A stretch of DNA of 33,850 nt from an uncultured Faecalibacterium sp. (GCA_934553285.1 CAKTFD010000008.1:1-33850), one strand, 5' to 3'; numbered from the stretch's first letter, positions 1-7,587 are shown. A program made the numbers and translations. Notes: generated from the sequence alone by a model not told the origin.

Positions 1-50
1 ACATCTCCAACGCCATCCGCACCGGCTACGATACCGCCTGCCAGCTGTAA
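1..50 (+). CDS. 3' end of an unidentified gene
   Basis: An open frame enters from the left edge and ends at TAA 48-50, giving the last 15 residues (reading from base 3: ISNAIRTGYDTACQL). A strong intrinsic terminator follows 24 bp later, which supports a real gene end on this strand. Too little is present to assign a family. The tail would suit the C-terminal helix of a nucleotide-binding oxidoreductase, but that is only an impression. Confidence 0.55.
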   Translation, partial: ISNAIRTGYDTACQL

Positions 51-73
51 AGCGGAAAATATGGTTTTATTTG

Positions 74-113
74 TGGGTCAGAAACGTCTGTGGGCGTTTC
101 TGACCCATTTTTT
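74..113 (+). terminator. Rho-independent terminator of the left-edge gene
   Basis: A perfect 13-bp stem (74-86 with 95-107) has an 8-nt loop and is followed by a T tract at 107-113. It lies 24 bp after the stop of the truncated gene. Confidence 0.9.
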
Positions 114-210
114 CACGGGCAGAGCCGGACAGCCTGATGGCAGCGCCGCTGTTTCCGTAGGAAACAGGCGCTGCAAATGCCGTTCATCGCCACGGCCCTT
201 CCTGTGAAAA
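110..210. repeat. Long imperfect palindrome (MITE-like or structured RNA)
   Basis: Outer arms 110-127 and 193-210 pair over 18 positions with two mismatches and one G-T. Inside, 140-146/168-174 and 149-156/160-167 form a 15-bp stem with a 2-nt bulge and a 3-nt loop. A further perfect hairpin, 222-227/232-237, sits just outside. No T tract follows the inner stem, so it is not a simple terminator. The rest of 211-481 holds no supportable gene; only a GC-rich hairpin at 419-442 stands out, just before the next gene. Confidence 0.5.
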
Positions 211-481
211 TAGCGTTTGGAGCGGCCCGCAGGCCGCGACAAACGCGAAATATAAAATGATCTTTCCGCTGAATATGCGCAGAGCAACGCGGAGCGCATT
301 CAAAATCGTCAAAGGGTGGCGGCGCAGAATACTGCGCTGCTGCCTTTTGCGATATTTCCCCGCCGGTTAAGCCCGGATATAGAAATCCAACGGTAGTTGT
401 GGTAAAATAAGGCATCCGGGAGCGCCGTGCGGCGGGCGCTCCGCTGCAAAATGATCGTTTCTTACAAAATGGAGGCCTTCT

Positions 482-958
482 ATGAAAAGAACCTATCGGT
501 CGCTCGTATGTCTGTTTGCTATCCTGATGCTCAGCGTCAGTATGCTGCCTTGTGCTTCGGCGCTGCGTCCGGAGCGGATCTACTACTATGGTACGGTAGA
601 GGCTGTCAGCCGCAGCGCGGATGGCAAGGTGGAGTCTGTTCTGGTGTCCGCAGAAGAGCAGGAGAGCTACGAGATGGTGATCACCGACAGCACCGTCTGG
701 CAGGACCATGACGAAAAGACTACCTCTGACCCTGCCACCCTTGCGGTGGGCGAGCAGATCTGTGTGGTGCATGATCCGGCTGTGATGATGTCGCTGCCGC
801 CGCAGTCTGTTGCCTATACCGTTATCCGCAACTTCCCCGCAGGGACGGATCTGGAACAGGAGGCCCGCGCTGCCGCCTGCCCGGTGAAACAGTTCTTTGC
901 CCGTACCCGGAAAGCAATTGCGGACTGGTTCTACCAGACCATGCCGATCGCGGAATAA
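482..958 (+). CDS. Secreted protein of unknown function
   Basis: This 158-residue protein begins with a clear signal peptide: Lys-Arg near the start, a hydrophobic core at about residues 9-22, and a CASA-type cleavage region near residue 26. The rest is soluble, with a small beta-rich-looking first half (roughly 30-100) in which short acidic and valine-rich strands alternate. I recognise no catalytic motif, LPXTG signal or second membrane segment. GGAGG at 471-475 is well placed for the ATG at 482. A hairpin (419-442) precedes the ribosome binding site and a terminator follows at 969-1012, so the gene looks monocistronic. The family is unknown to me; a small exported orphan is all that can be said. 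Confidence 0.7.
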   Translation: MKRTYRSLVCLFAILMLSVSMLPCASALRPERIYYYGTVEAVSRSADGKVESVLVSAEEQESYEMVITDSTVWQDHDEKTTSDPATLAVGEQICVVHDPAVMMSLPPQSVAYTVIRNFPAGTDLEQEARAAACPVKQFFARTRKAIADWFYQTMPIAE

Positions 959-968
959 AACCGTAAAA

Positions 969-1012
969 CGCCGCCCCGCCGTTTGAAAAATACCGGCAGG
1001 ACGGCGCTTTTT
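969..1012 (+). terminator. Rho-independent terminator
   Basis: Arms 969-981 and 994-1006 pair over 13 positions with two C-A mismatches. TTTTT follows at 1008-1012, 10 bp after the stop of the secreted orphan gene. Confidence 0.8.
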
Positions 1013-1121
1013 AAAGCAGCAGGATGCAGCAGAATTTCGTGCAAAGTGCCGAGCCAGACCGCTTAAAATGCAGCGGTTTGCCCATCCTTTGGGGAGGCTG
1101 CTGCCTTTTTTGAAAAAAGCA

Positions 1122-1150
1122 TTGATTTTATGAGGGAAAAACAGCATAAT
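1122..1150 (+). promoter_or_regulatory. Possible promoter upstream of glpP
   Basis: TTGATT (1122-1127), a 17-bp spacer and CATAAT (1145-1150). It lies about 200 bp before glpP, and a second, nearer promoter exists, so its use is uncertain. Confidence 0.35.
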
Positions 1151-1273
1151 ACCTCTATTGCAAGGCGGGAAATCAGTGCAATATTATCGTAATGTTCAAA
1201 AATAGTGCCTATCAAACCGGCATATTTGCAAGAGGCAATGCAACGCTGCTGCCGTCGCATAAAAAAGTTGAAT

Positions 1274-1282
1274 TGCTATAAT
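1274..1282 (+). promoter_or_regulatory. Extended -10 promoter of glpP
   Basis: TGCTATAAT at 1274-1282 is a perfect extended -10. No good -35 is visible 16-18 bp upstream. A start near 1289 would give a leader of about 60 nt to glpP. Confidence 0.5.
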
Positions 1283-1348
1283 GATCGTAAGCCGGGCGTT
1301 TGTGCGCAGGAAGCAACCCCCGATAAAACGGGAACAGGGAGGATCTAG

Positions 1349-1915
1349 ATGAAACAGGAACTGATGGATGCCATCCAGGAGATGCCGGTCATTGCAGCGG
1401 TCAAGGATGATGCCGGGCTTTGCAACGCGCTGACCAACGAGAACATCCGGGTGGTGTTCGTACTATACGGAGATATCTGCAATATCTCCTCCATCGTGCG
1501 CCGCATCCACGAGGCCGGGCGCTTTGCCGTAGTCCATGTAGACCTCATCGCGGGGCTTGCCGGCAAGGAGGTGGCGGTGGATTTTATCCGCACTGCCACC
1601 GAGGCGGACGGCATCATCTCCACCCGGCAGTCCTTTATCCGCCGCGCCAAGGAGCTGGGCCTAGCCGCGATCCTGCGGGTATTCCTGCTGGATTCCATCG
1701 CGCTGGAAAGCCTGGATAAGATCCCCGCAAACCTGCCGGACTGTCTGGACCTTTTGCCCGGTACCATGCCCAAGATCCTGCGCCGGGTGTGCGCCACTGC
1801 CAGGGTGCCGGTGCTTACCGGCGGACTGATCGCGGATAAAGAGGATGTGATGGCTGCACTGGAAGCCGGTGCCACCGCCATTTCCACCACCAATCAGGCT
1901 GTGTGGGATATGTAA
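1349..1915 (+). CDS. glpP: Glycerol-3-phosphate responsive antiterminator GlpP
   Basis: The 188-residue product matches GlpP in length and in family motifs: PVIAAVKD at residues 12-19, VVFVLYGDICNI near 35-46, HVDLIAGL near 63-70, and a C-terminal TGGLI...ISTTN stretch of a TIM-barrel fold. In Bacillus, GlpP binds glycerol-3-phosphate and leader mRNA and prevents termination ahead of glpD and glpFK. Here the next transcription unit begins with exactly such a leader terminator (2050-2098) and encodes G3P-dehydrogenase-like flavoenzymes, which fits that role directly. GGGAGG at 1337-1342 supports the ATG at 1349. No terminator is evident between glpP and the next promoter, so some read-through may occur. 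Confidence 0.93.
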   Translation: MKQELMDAIQEMPVIAAVKDDAGLCNALTNENIRVVFVLYGDICNISSIVRRIHEAGRFAVVHVDLIAGLAGKEVAVDFIRTATEADGIISTRQSFIRRAKELGLAAILRVFLLDSIALESLDKIPANLPDCLDLLPGTMPKILRRVCATARVPVLTGGLIADKEDVMAALEAGATAISTTNQAVWDM

Positions 1916-1986
1916 GCGGGCATTCTGCATTCTGCGCAAAACGGGGTGCGGATTTTTGTGGCTTCTTACAAAAAGCGCAAAACACC

Positions 1987-2015
1987 TTGCTTTTTTTGCG
2001 GGGACGGGGTATCAT
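1987..2015 (+). promoter_or_regulatory. Promoter of the G3P oxidoreductase operon
   Basis: TTGCTT (1987-1992), a 17-bp spacer and TATCAT (2010-2015). The predicted start near 2022 falls at the first base of a short inverted repeat, and the leader terminator follows. Confidence 0.7.
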
Positions 2016-2021
2016 AAACCT

Positions 2022-2040
2022 AACAAATGCTGTTTGTTTC
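2022..2040 (+). promoter_or_regulatory. 5' leader inverted repeat, probable GlpP site / antiterminator arm
   Basis: AACAAA (2022-2027) can pair with TTTGTT (2033-2038) at the very 5' end of the predicted transcript. The octamer TTTGTTTC at 2033-2040 recurs at 2076-2083 in the right arm of the terminator. Bases 2036-2040 can pair with 2054-2058 in the terminator's left arm. An alternative fold that breaks the terminator is therefore possible. GlpP binding here is inferred from the known mechanism in Bacillus. Confidence 0.5.
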
Positions 2041-2049
2041 AAGAGATAT

Positions 2050-2098
2050 GAGCGAAACGGACAAGGGCAGTTGCCTTTGTTTCGGTTCGCTCTTTTTT
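2050..2098 (+). terminator. Leader terminator (attenuator) of the G3P operon
   Basis: A long stem with arms about 2050-2069 and 2073-2092 has a tiny loop and a few internal mismatches, and is followed by six T at 2093-2098. It stands between the promoter (1987-2015) and the first gene (2162) and so would stop transcription unless antitermination occurs. glpP lies immediately upstream. Confidence 0.8.
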
Positions 2099-2161
2099 GT
2101 GCAAATCATGGCTGTCGGTGCCCAGAGGGCCAAGGCAGAACGGACAGGAGGAAAAAGAACA

Positions 2162-3607
2162 ATGTATGATGTAGCTATCATCGGCTGTGGTGTCATCGGT
2201 GCCGCCGCAGCTTACGCACTGTCGCGCTACGACAACAAGGTGGTCATCCTTGAGGCCGAGAACGATGTGGCAGACTGCACCACCAAGGCCAACAGCGCCA
2301 TTCTCCACGCAGGCTACGACCCCGCCCCCGGTACCCGCATGGCACGGCTGAATGTGCGCGGCGTGGCGCTGGCCAAGGAGATCTGTGCAAAGCTGGATGT
2401 TTCCTACAGGCAGTGCGGCTCGCTGGTGCTGGCACTGGACGAGAAGGAGCTGCCCCACCTGCAGCACCTGTTTGAAAACGGCACCGCCAACGGTGTGCCC
2501 GATATGAAGATCCTCTCCCGGGAAGAGACCCTTGCCATGGAGCCGAACCTCTCCGAGAAGGTCTGCGGTGCGCTATGGGCACCCAGTGCCGCCATCGTCA
2601 ACCCGTGGGAGTACGCGCTGGCCATGACCGAGGTAGCCGTGCGCAACGGCGTGGAGCTGCGCCGCAACTGCAAGGTGACCGATGCGGCGTTTATCGAGGG
2701 CGGCTACCGCCTGACCGTGCCCGGCGGCACCGTGGAGACCCGCTGTGTCATCAACGCCGCCGGCATCTGGGCGGACAAGGTGCACTCTCTGGTGGAGCCT
2801 GCCAACTTCCACATCATCCCCACCCGGGGCGAATACTACCTGCTGGATAAGAGCGAGGGCACCCGCGTAAATCATGTCATCTTCCAGTGCCCCAACGAGC
2901 TGGGCAAAGGCGTGCTGGTGGCACCCACCGTCCACGGCAACCTCATCGTCGGCCCCAATGCCGAACCCGTAAAAGGCAACGACACCTCCTGCACCAGCAG
3001 CGGCCTGGAATTTGTCAAGACCACTGCCCAGCGCAGCGTGCCCAGCATCAACTTTGGCGAGTCTATCCGCAGCTTTGCGGGCGTACGCGCCAATCTGGAC
3101 GTAGATGATTTTATCATCGGCGAGGAGCCGGAAGCACCCGGCTGGATCGACCTTGCAGGTATGAAAAGCCCCGGCCTCTCCGCTGCCCCGGCTGTGGCCG
3201 AGGAAGCTGTCGCCATCCTGAAAGACCGCGGCGTTCTGGGGGCTGAAAAGCCGGACTATAAGGACGGCCGCCGCCATATCCGGTTCAAGGAGCTTTCTGC
3301 TGCGGAAAAGGCAGCGCTGGTCAAAGAGCAGCCCGCCTACGGCCGGGTCATCTGCCGCTGCGAGACCATTACCGAGGGCGAGATCCTGGCAGCCCTCCAC
3401 AGCGAAGTACCCGCCAACACTATCGATGGCGTCAAGCGCCGTGCCGGTGCGGGTATGGGCCGGTGCCAGGGCGGCTTCTGCGGCCCCCGCGTGCTGGAGC
3501 TTATCAGCAGGGAGCTGGGCATGAGCCCGCTGGATATCCTGCAGGACAAGAACGGTTCCAATGTTCTGGTCAGCGAAACGAAGGTAGGAGGAAAGAGCAA
3601 TGGTTGA
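2162..3607 (+). CDS. GlpA-like FAD-dependent oxidoreductase with BFD [2Fe-2S] domain
   Basis: This 481-residue flavoenzyme probably oxidises glycerol-3-phosphate. The N-terminus holds the Rossmann motif GCGVIGAA (residues 8-15) and a DAO-type FAD domain runs to about residue 360. A C-terminal BFD-like iron-sulfur domain has four Cys, at about 398, 400, 435 and 440 (CRC...CQGGFC). This domain order is that of anaerobic GlpA-type dehydrogenases and related clostridial enzymes; other 2-hydroxy acid or amine substrates cannot be excluded. An in-frame ATG at 2027 exists, but it lies inside the attenuator leader. AGGAGG at 2146-2151 and homology of the first residues to Rossmann starts fix the ATG at 2162. 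It overlaps the next gene by 8 nt and belongs to a three-gene operon under the GlpP-type leader. Confidence 0.9.
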   Translation: MYDVAIIGCGVIGAAAAYALSRYDNKVVILEAENDVADCTTKANSAILHAGYDPAPGTRMARLNVRGVALAKEICAKLDVSYRQCGSLVLALDEKELPHLQHLFENGTANGVPDMKILSREETLAMEPNLSEKVCGALWAPSAAIVNPWEYALAMTEVAVRNGVELRRNCKVTDAAFIEGGYRLTVPGGTVETRCVINAAGIWADKVHSLVEPANFHIIPTRGEYYLLDKSEGTRVNHVIFQCPNELGKGVLVAPTVHGNLIVGPNAEPVKGNDTSCTSSGLEFVKTTAQRSVPSINFGESIRSFAGVRANLDVDDFIIGEEPEAPGWIDLAGMKSPGLSAAPAVAEEAVAILKDRGVLGAEKPDYKDGRRHIRFKELSAAEKAALVKEQPAYGRVICRCETITEGEILAALHSEVPANTIDGVKRRAGAGMGRCQGGFCGPRVLELISRELGMSPLDILQDKNGSNVLVSETKVGGKSNG

Positions 3608-4853
3608 TCTGGTCATTATCGGCGGCGGCCCCGCAGGTCTTGCCGCTGCCTGCAAAGCATGGGAAAGTGGTCTGCGCGATATCCTCATTCTGGAGCGCGA
3701 CAAGGAGCTGGGCGGCATCCTGAACCAGTGCATCCACAACGGTTTCGGCCTGCACCGCTTTGGCGAGCAGCTTACCGGCCCGGAGTACGCCGGGCGCTTT
3801 ATCGATATGCTCAAGGAAACCGGCGTAAAGGTGCAGCTGGACACTATGGTGCTGGAGGTGACCCCGGATAAAAAGGTGCACTGCGTTTCCAAAGAATACG
3901 GCTATCAGATCATCGAAGCTCGGAGCATCGTGCTGGGCATGGGCTGCCGCGAGCGCACCCGTGGAGCCATTGGCACCCCGGGTACCCGCCCTGCCGGTGT
4001 GTACACGGCCGGTGCCGCACAGCGCTATGTGAATATGGAAGGCTATCTTGTGGGCAAGCGTGTGCTGATCCTGGGCAGCGGCGATATCGGCCTTATCATG
4101 GCCCGCCGCATGACGCTGGAAGGCGCAAAGGTGCTGGCCTGCGTAGAGGTGATGCCCTACTCCGGCGGCCTGACCCGCAACATCGTGCAGTGCCTGAACG
4201 ATTTTGACATCCCTCTGTACCTTTCCCATACCATCGTGGATATCCAGGGCAAGGACCGTGTGGAAAAGGCCATCGTGGCCCAGATCGGCCCCGACCGCAA
4301 GCCGATCCCCGGCACCGAGATGGAGTTCGATGTGGATACCATCCTGCTGAGCGTGGGCCTGATCCCGGAAAACGAGCTGACCCGGCAGGCCGGCATCGAG
4401 ATGGACCCCCGCACCAAGGGTGCCATCGTGTACGAAAACATGGAGACCAGCATCCCCGGCGTGTTTGCCTGCGGCAACGTGGTGCAGGTGCATGACCTGG
4501 TGGACTTTGTTTCCGGCGAAAGCGAGCTGGCGGGCGTGGCAGCTGCCAGATATGTGCAGAACGGCCCCGTTGCTGCGGGTCGTGTGCTGGCCGTAAAGCC
4601 CGGTGCCGACCTCGGCTACACCCTGCCGCAGCGCATCCGCCTGGAAGGGGTGGAAAAGAGCACCAACGTTTCCTTCCGCGTCCGCCGCATCTGCGGCAAG
4701 AGCACCATCCTCGTCAAGAGCGGCGATACGGTCATCGCCCGCTTCAAGCGCGACCGTCTGGCCCCCGGCGAGATGGAGCACATCGCCCTGCCCAGAGTGC
4801 TGCTGGACAGAGCGCCTGTGGACGAAGTGACCATTGAGATCGAGGAGGCATGA
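3600..4853 (+). CDS. NAD(P)/FAD-dependent oxidoreductase (GlpB-like partner)
   Basis: The protein is 417 residues long with two dinucleotide-binding motifs: GGGPAGLA at residues 8-15 for FAD, and GSGDIGL near 158-164 for NAD(P). A pyridine nucleotide-disulfide oxidoreductase fold runs through to a FAD-contacting IPGVFACGNV segment near 290. It probably passes electrons from the upstream G3P-oxidising subunit to NAD(P) or another carrier. The gene overlaps its upstream neighbour by 8 nt and its downstream neighbour is nearly contiguous, so the products are likely made in fixed proportion. AGGAGG at 3586-3591 is 8 nt before the ATG. The arrangement flavoenzyme-flavoenzyme-DUF1667 is a familiar set in Clostridia. 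The exact acceptor is inferred. Confidence 0.88.
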   Translation: MVDLVIIGGGPAGLAAACKAWESGLRDILILERDKELGGILNQCIHNGFGLHRFGEQLTGPEYAGRFIDMLKETGVKVQLDTMVLEVTPDKKVHCVSKEYGYQIIEARSIVLGMGCRERTRGAIGTPGTRPAGVYTAGAAQRYVNMEGYLVGKRVLILGSGDIGLIMARRMTLEGAKVLACVEVMPYSGGLTRNIVQCLNDFDIPLYLSHTIVDIQGKDRVEKAIVAQIGPDRKPIPGTEMEFDVDTILLSVGLIPENELTRQAGIEMDPRTKGAIVYENMETSIPGVFACGNVVQVHDLVDFVSGESELAGVAAARYVQNGPVAAGRVLAVKPGADLGYTLPQRIRLEGVEKSTNVSFRVRRICGKSTILVKSGDTVIARFKRDRLAPGEMEHIALPRVLLDRAPVDEVTIEIEEA

Positions 4854-4858
4854 GCGAT

Positions 4859-5206
4859 ATGAAAGAAGTGATTTGCACCTGCTGCCCGCAGGGCTGCCAT
4901 CTGCAGGTGGATGAAGCCAACGACTACAAGGTGACCGGCAACGGCTGCCCCAACGGCATCGCCTACGGCAAAGAGGAGCTGACCCACCCCACCCGTATCA
5001 TCACCAGCACCGTGCGGGCGGAGGGCTGCCTGCACTCCCGCTGCCCGGTAAAGACCTCCAGACCCGTGCCCAAGGGACAGATGGCCCAGGTGGTGGCTGC
5101 GCTGGACGGTGTGGTGCTGCATGCCCCCATCCATGTGGGGGATGTGGTGCTGCAAAACGTCTGCGGCACCGGTGCGGATATCGTTACCTGCCGCAATATG
5201 GACTGA
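4859..5206 (+). CDS. DUF1667 cysteine-rich protein, third subunit of the G3P operon
   Basis: A 115-residue protein of the DUF1667 family, with clustered cysteines (CTCCPQGC at residues 5-12, then single Cys near 30, 55, 60 and late in the chain). These suggest metal or Fe-S binding and a role as small electron-transfer subunit of the two flavoenzymes. Two starts are possible. The ATG at 4850 overlaps the upstream stop (ATGA), but the Shine-Dalgarno GAGGAGG at 4842-4848 is only 1 nt from it. The ATG at 4859 is 10 nt from it and gives the family-like start MKEVICTCC, so 4859 is preferred. A terminator at 5254-5292 closes the operon. Metal binding is inferred from the cysteines only. Confidence 0.85.
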   Translation: MKEVICTCCPQGCHLQVDEANDYKVTGNGCPNGIAYGKEELTHPTRIITSTVRAEGCLHSRCPVKTSRPVPKGQMAQVVAALDGVVLHAPIHVGDVVLQNVCGTGADIVTCRNMD

Positions 5207-5253
5207 GCATCCCGGCGGGAAAACCATCGGCGCATCGCAAATATATTATGCGT

Positions 5254-5292
5254 AAAGGGGCTGCTGCACATCGGGGTGCGGCAGCCCCTTTT
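5254..5292 (+). terminator. Terminator of the G3P oxidoreductase operon
   Basis: A 16-bp stem (5254-5269 with about 5276-5291, one G-T pair) ends in TTTT at 5289-5292, 48 bp after the DUF1667 stop. Confidence 0.9.
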
Positions 5293-5317
5293 CTGCCTGC
5301 GCGTCCTATGGTATACT
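5289..5317 (+). promoter_or_regulatory. Promoter of the YitT-family gene
   Basis: An extended -10, TGGTATACT, lies at 5309-5317. A poor -35 (TTTTCT, 5289-5294) sits 17 bp upstream within the terminator tail. GGAGG at 5340-5344 and the ATG at 5352 follow. Confidence 0.5.
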
Positions 5318-5351
5318 TACCCTATAAATATGTAACCTTGGAGGAACAAAG

Positions 5352-6209
5352 ATGACAACTAAAACGCTGGATCACAGAGCGCTGATAAAGGAAATATTGG
5401 TCCTGACCGTGGCGGTGGCGATCATAGCCGCAGCGGTATTCTTTTTTCTGGTGCCGAGCCATACGTCCGTCAGCAGCATTTCCGGCCTTGGCATCGTGCT
5501 GTCCAACTTTGTGCCGCTGCCGCTGTCGGCGATCACGATGATCCTGAATATCGTCCTGCTTATCATCGGCTTTTTTACCTGCGGCAGAGAGTTTGGCGCA
5601 AAGACCGTATACACCAGCGTGATGCTGCCGGTATTTCTGGGGCTTTTTGAGCGCCTGTTTCCGGATCTCGGCTCCATGACGGGCAGTCAGGAGCTGGATG
5701 TGCTTTGCTATATCCTGGTGGTAAGCATCGGGCTGAGCATCCTTTTTAATCGCAATGCATCCTCCGGCGGGCTGGATATCGTGGCAAAGATCATGAACAA
5801 GTACCTGCACATGGAGCTGGGAAAAGCAATGTCCCTTTCGGGGATGTGCGTGGCGCTTTCCGCCGCGCTGGTCTACGATAAAAAAACGGTGGTTTTAAGC
5901 ATCCTTGGCACATATTTCAACGGGATGGTCCTGGATCACTTTATCTTCGACAACAGCATAAAGCGCCGTGTCTGCATCATTACCGAAAAAGAAGAGGCGC
6001 TCCGGCAGTTTATCATCAACGATCTGCACAGCGGCGCTACGATGTACGAAGCCATTGGCGCATATAACTTTGAAAAGCACAACGAGATCATTACGATCGT
6101 GGATAAAAGCGAGTATCAGAAGCTGATGAACTTTATCAACCGGGAGGACCCGAAAGCCTTTGTCACGATCTACAACGTATCCAGTATGCAGTATCAGCCC
6201 AAAAAATAA
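5352..6209 (+). CDS. YitT family membrane protein (DUF161/DUF2179)
   Basis: A 285-residue integral membrane protein. About five hydrophobic segments occupy the first two thirds (roughly residues 15-35, 50-75, 85-105, 118-135 and 155-180), including the family stretch NASSGGLDIVAKI near residues 136-148. The last 90 residues form a soluble DUF2179-type domain with two repeated ligand-binding-like halves, starting around RRVCIITEKEE. Length and layout match YitT proteins, which are widespread in Firmicutes and of unsettled function. GGAGG sits 7 nt before the ATG. The gene has its own promoter after the upstream terminator; a functional link to the neighbouring genes is not apparent. Confidence 0.9.
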   Translation: MTTKTLDHRALIKEILVLTVAVAIIAAAVFFFLVPSHTSVSSISGLGIVLSNFVPLPLSAITMILNIVLLIIGFFTCGREFGAKTVYTSVMLPVFLGLFERLFPDLGSMTGSQELDVLCYILVVSIGLSILFNRNASSGGLDIVAKIMNKYLHMELGKAMSLSGMCVALSAALVYDKKTVVLSILGTYFNGMVLDHFIFDNSIKRRVCIITEKEEALRQFIINDLHSGATMYEAIGAYNFEKHNEIITIVDKSEYQKLMNFINREDPKAFVTIYNVSSMQYQPKK

Positions 6210-6273
6210 GCGGGCCGGGCGCGTTTTGGCCGCGGCGGACTTTATTTTCAGCCTATCGCTTTTTGGGGAATCG

Positions 6274-6282
6274 TGGTAGAAT
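6274..6282 (+). promoter_or_regulatory. Extended -10 promoter of the CPBP gene
   Basis: TGGTAGAAT at 6274-6282 matches an extended -10. No convincing -35 is seen. It lies about 30 bp before the start codon at 6313. Confidence 0.45.
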
Positions 6283-6312
6283 AAAGGTATCATTTACAGG
6301 GAGGGCCTGACT

Positions 6313-7140
6313 ATGTTCAAACGGCTGCGCACAGCGCACCCCATTCTTTATTGCATTCTGGCCGAGGTGATGTTCCTCGGCGTACTGTTTGTATCCAGCC
6401 TGCTGCTTACGGTGGGGCTGATCCTCGCCGGGGTAGAGCTGGACGAGTATCTGCTGGGCAGCATCCAGGAGGCGTTTGGCGCGGTGGTGGCGGTCTGGCT
6501 GCTGGCCCGCACCGGCCGGGCAGGCCTGCTGCGGCGGCGCGGCTGCGGCTTTTTAAACGGGCTGCTGGTGGGCATGTATCCGCTGTTCTTTATAGGGTAC
6601 ACCGCCTTTGGCGCACTGGTGTATCACCGCCCGGACCAGCCGCTGCTGCCGCTGCCCCGGATCCTGAGCTTTATGCTCAACATGATGCTGGTGGGCGTGG
6701 CCGAGGAGTTTGTGTTCCGCGGCGTGATTGCGCAGACCCTGCTGGAGCACTACGGCACCAGCCGCGCCGGAGTGTGGAAGGCCTGCATCGTGTCCGGCCT
6801 GTTGTTCGGCGCGGCGCACCTGACCAACCTGTTCGGCTCGGCTGCCTTTGGCGTGCTGATGCAGTGCGTGTTTGCGGCTTCGCTGGGCGTATTGTTTGCG
6901 GCCATCTATTTCCGCACCGGCAATCTGTGGGTAACGGTATTTCTGCACGGGGCAATGGACATCACCTCCATGCTCATCGGCGGGCTGTACGGCACCACGA
7001 CCCTGGCCGAGAGCGTGAGCGGCTACGACGCTACCATGCTGTTTTCGGTGGCGATATACCTGCTCCCCACCGTGTTTCTGCTGCGCAAAAAAAAGCTGCC
7101 GGAGGTGCAGCTGTACTGGGGCGGCATTGTAAAAAATTAA
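6313..7140 (+). CDS. CPBP family intramembrane glutamic endopeptidase
   Basis: A 275-residue multi-spanning membrane protein with the three CPBP (Abi/Rce1-like) motifs in order: EEFVFR at residues 131-136 (the paired Glu and Arg), FGAAH with His169, and FLHGAMD with His212. These residues form the intramembrane active site in this family. Members process prenylated, bacteriocin-related or other membrane proteins, and the substrate here is unknown. About seven to eight hydrophobic helices are visible. GGGAGG lies just before the ATG. CPBP proteins often accompany bacteriocin systems, but this copy sits among housekeeping genes and is about 16 kb from the double-glycine peptide, so no link is claimed. 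Confidence 0.92.
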   Translation: MFKRLRTAHPILYCILAEVMFLGVLFVSSLLLTVGLILAGVELDEYLLGSIQEAFGAVVAVWLLARTGRAGLLRRRGCGFLNGLLVGMYPLFFIGYTAFGALVYHRPDQPLLPLPRILSFMLNMMLVGVAEEFVFRGVIAQTLLEHYGTSRAGVWKACIVSGLLFGAAHLTNLFGSAAFGVLMQCVFAASLGVLFAAIYFRTGNLWVTVFLHGAMDITSMLIGGLYGTTTLAESVSGYDATMLFSVAIYLLPTVFLLRKKKLPEVQLYWGGIVKN

Positions 7141-7197
7141 GGCCGGAGATCCAAAAGCAGCAGACAAAAATATTTCCGTGCCACGGGCAAAATCTGC

Positions 7198-7226
7198 TTG
7201 CAATCCACCGGATAATCTGGTATACT
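7198..7226 (+). promoter_or_regulatory. Promoter of rpsO
   Basis: TTGCAA (7198-7203), a 17-bp spacer and TATACT (7221-7226), with TG one base before the -10. Transcription should start near 7233. Confidence 0.8.
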
Positions 7227-7232
7227 GTATCT

Positions 7233-7332
7233 GTTACCGTGGTACGGGGCTGGGAGTATGCCCGCTTTTGGGAACGCCGTTTCCCGCCGCTGTGCCATAG
7301 GCAGATAAATTACTTGAAAGAGGTACTGTATT
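7233..7332 (+). promoter_or_regulatory. Structured rpsO leader, possible S15 autoregulatory RNA
   Basis: The roughly 100-nt leader holds several short hairpins, for example 7237-7240/7244-7247 and 7270-7274/7281-7285, ahead of the AAAGAGG ribosome binding site (7317-7323). S15 is known to repress its own translation through varied leader folds in several phyla. That this leader is such a site is inference. Confidence 0.35.
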
Positions 7333-7587
7333 ATGAATAAGCAGGAAATTATGGCCAAAGTCGCTCTGACCGAGAAGGACACTGGCTCCCCCGAAGTCCA
7401 GGTCGCTCTGCTGACCGCTCACATCAACGAGCTGAACGAGCACCTGAAGAAGAACCCTAACGATCACCACAGCCGCCGCGGCCTGATGAAGATGGTTGGC
7501 CGCCGCCGCAATCTGCTGGCTTATCTCCAGAAGAAGGACATCGAGCGTTACCGTGCTCTGATCGCAACTCTGGGTCTGCGTAAGTAA
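7333..7587 (+). CDS. rpsO: 30S ribosomal protein S15
   Basis: The 84-residue protein carries the S15 signature GDTGSPEVQ-like segment (DTGSPEVQVALL near residues 16-27), DHHSRRGL near 45-52 and the C-terminal YLQKKDIERYRALIATLGLRK core. S15 binds 16S rRNA helices at a three-way junction early in small-subunit assembly. It is slightly shorter than the usual 88-89 residues because the first helix is shortened. A TGA at 7315-7317 blocks longer ATG/GTG/TTG starts, so 7333 is secure. A strong promoter lies upstream and a perfect terminator (7598-7632) downstream. pnp follows, the classic rpsO-pnp order, although here a terminator and a new promoter-like site separate them. Confidence 0.97.
   Translation: MNKQEIMAKVALTEKDTGSPEVQVALLTAHINELNEHLKKNPNDHHSRRGLMKMVGRRRNLLAYLQKKDIERYRALIATLGLRK

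Noticed and set aside
1070..1112. A further terminator before glpP
   Set aside because: Short GC pairs precede a T run at 1106-1111, but the stem is interrupted and only 4-5 bp long. Too weak to call.
113..1147. A 344-codon minus-strand frame across 113-1147
   Set aside because: It runs antisense through a signal-peptide gene, two terminators and a palindrome. Low-complexity Arg-rich product, no ribosome binding site.
2027..2161. N-terminal extension of the GlpA-like protein from ATG 2027
   Set aside because: This start lies inside the attenuator leader, and the added residues have no family match. AGGAGG is placed for 2162.
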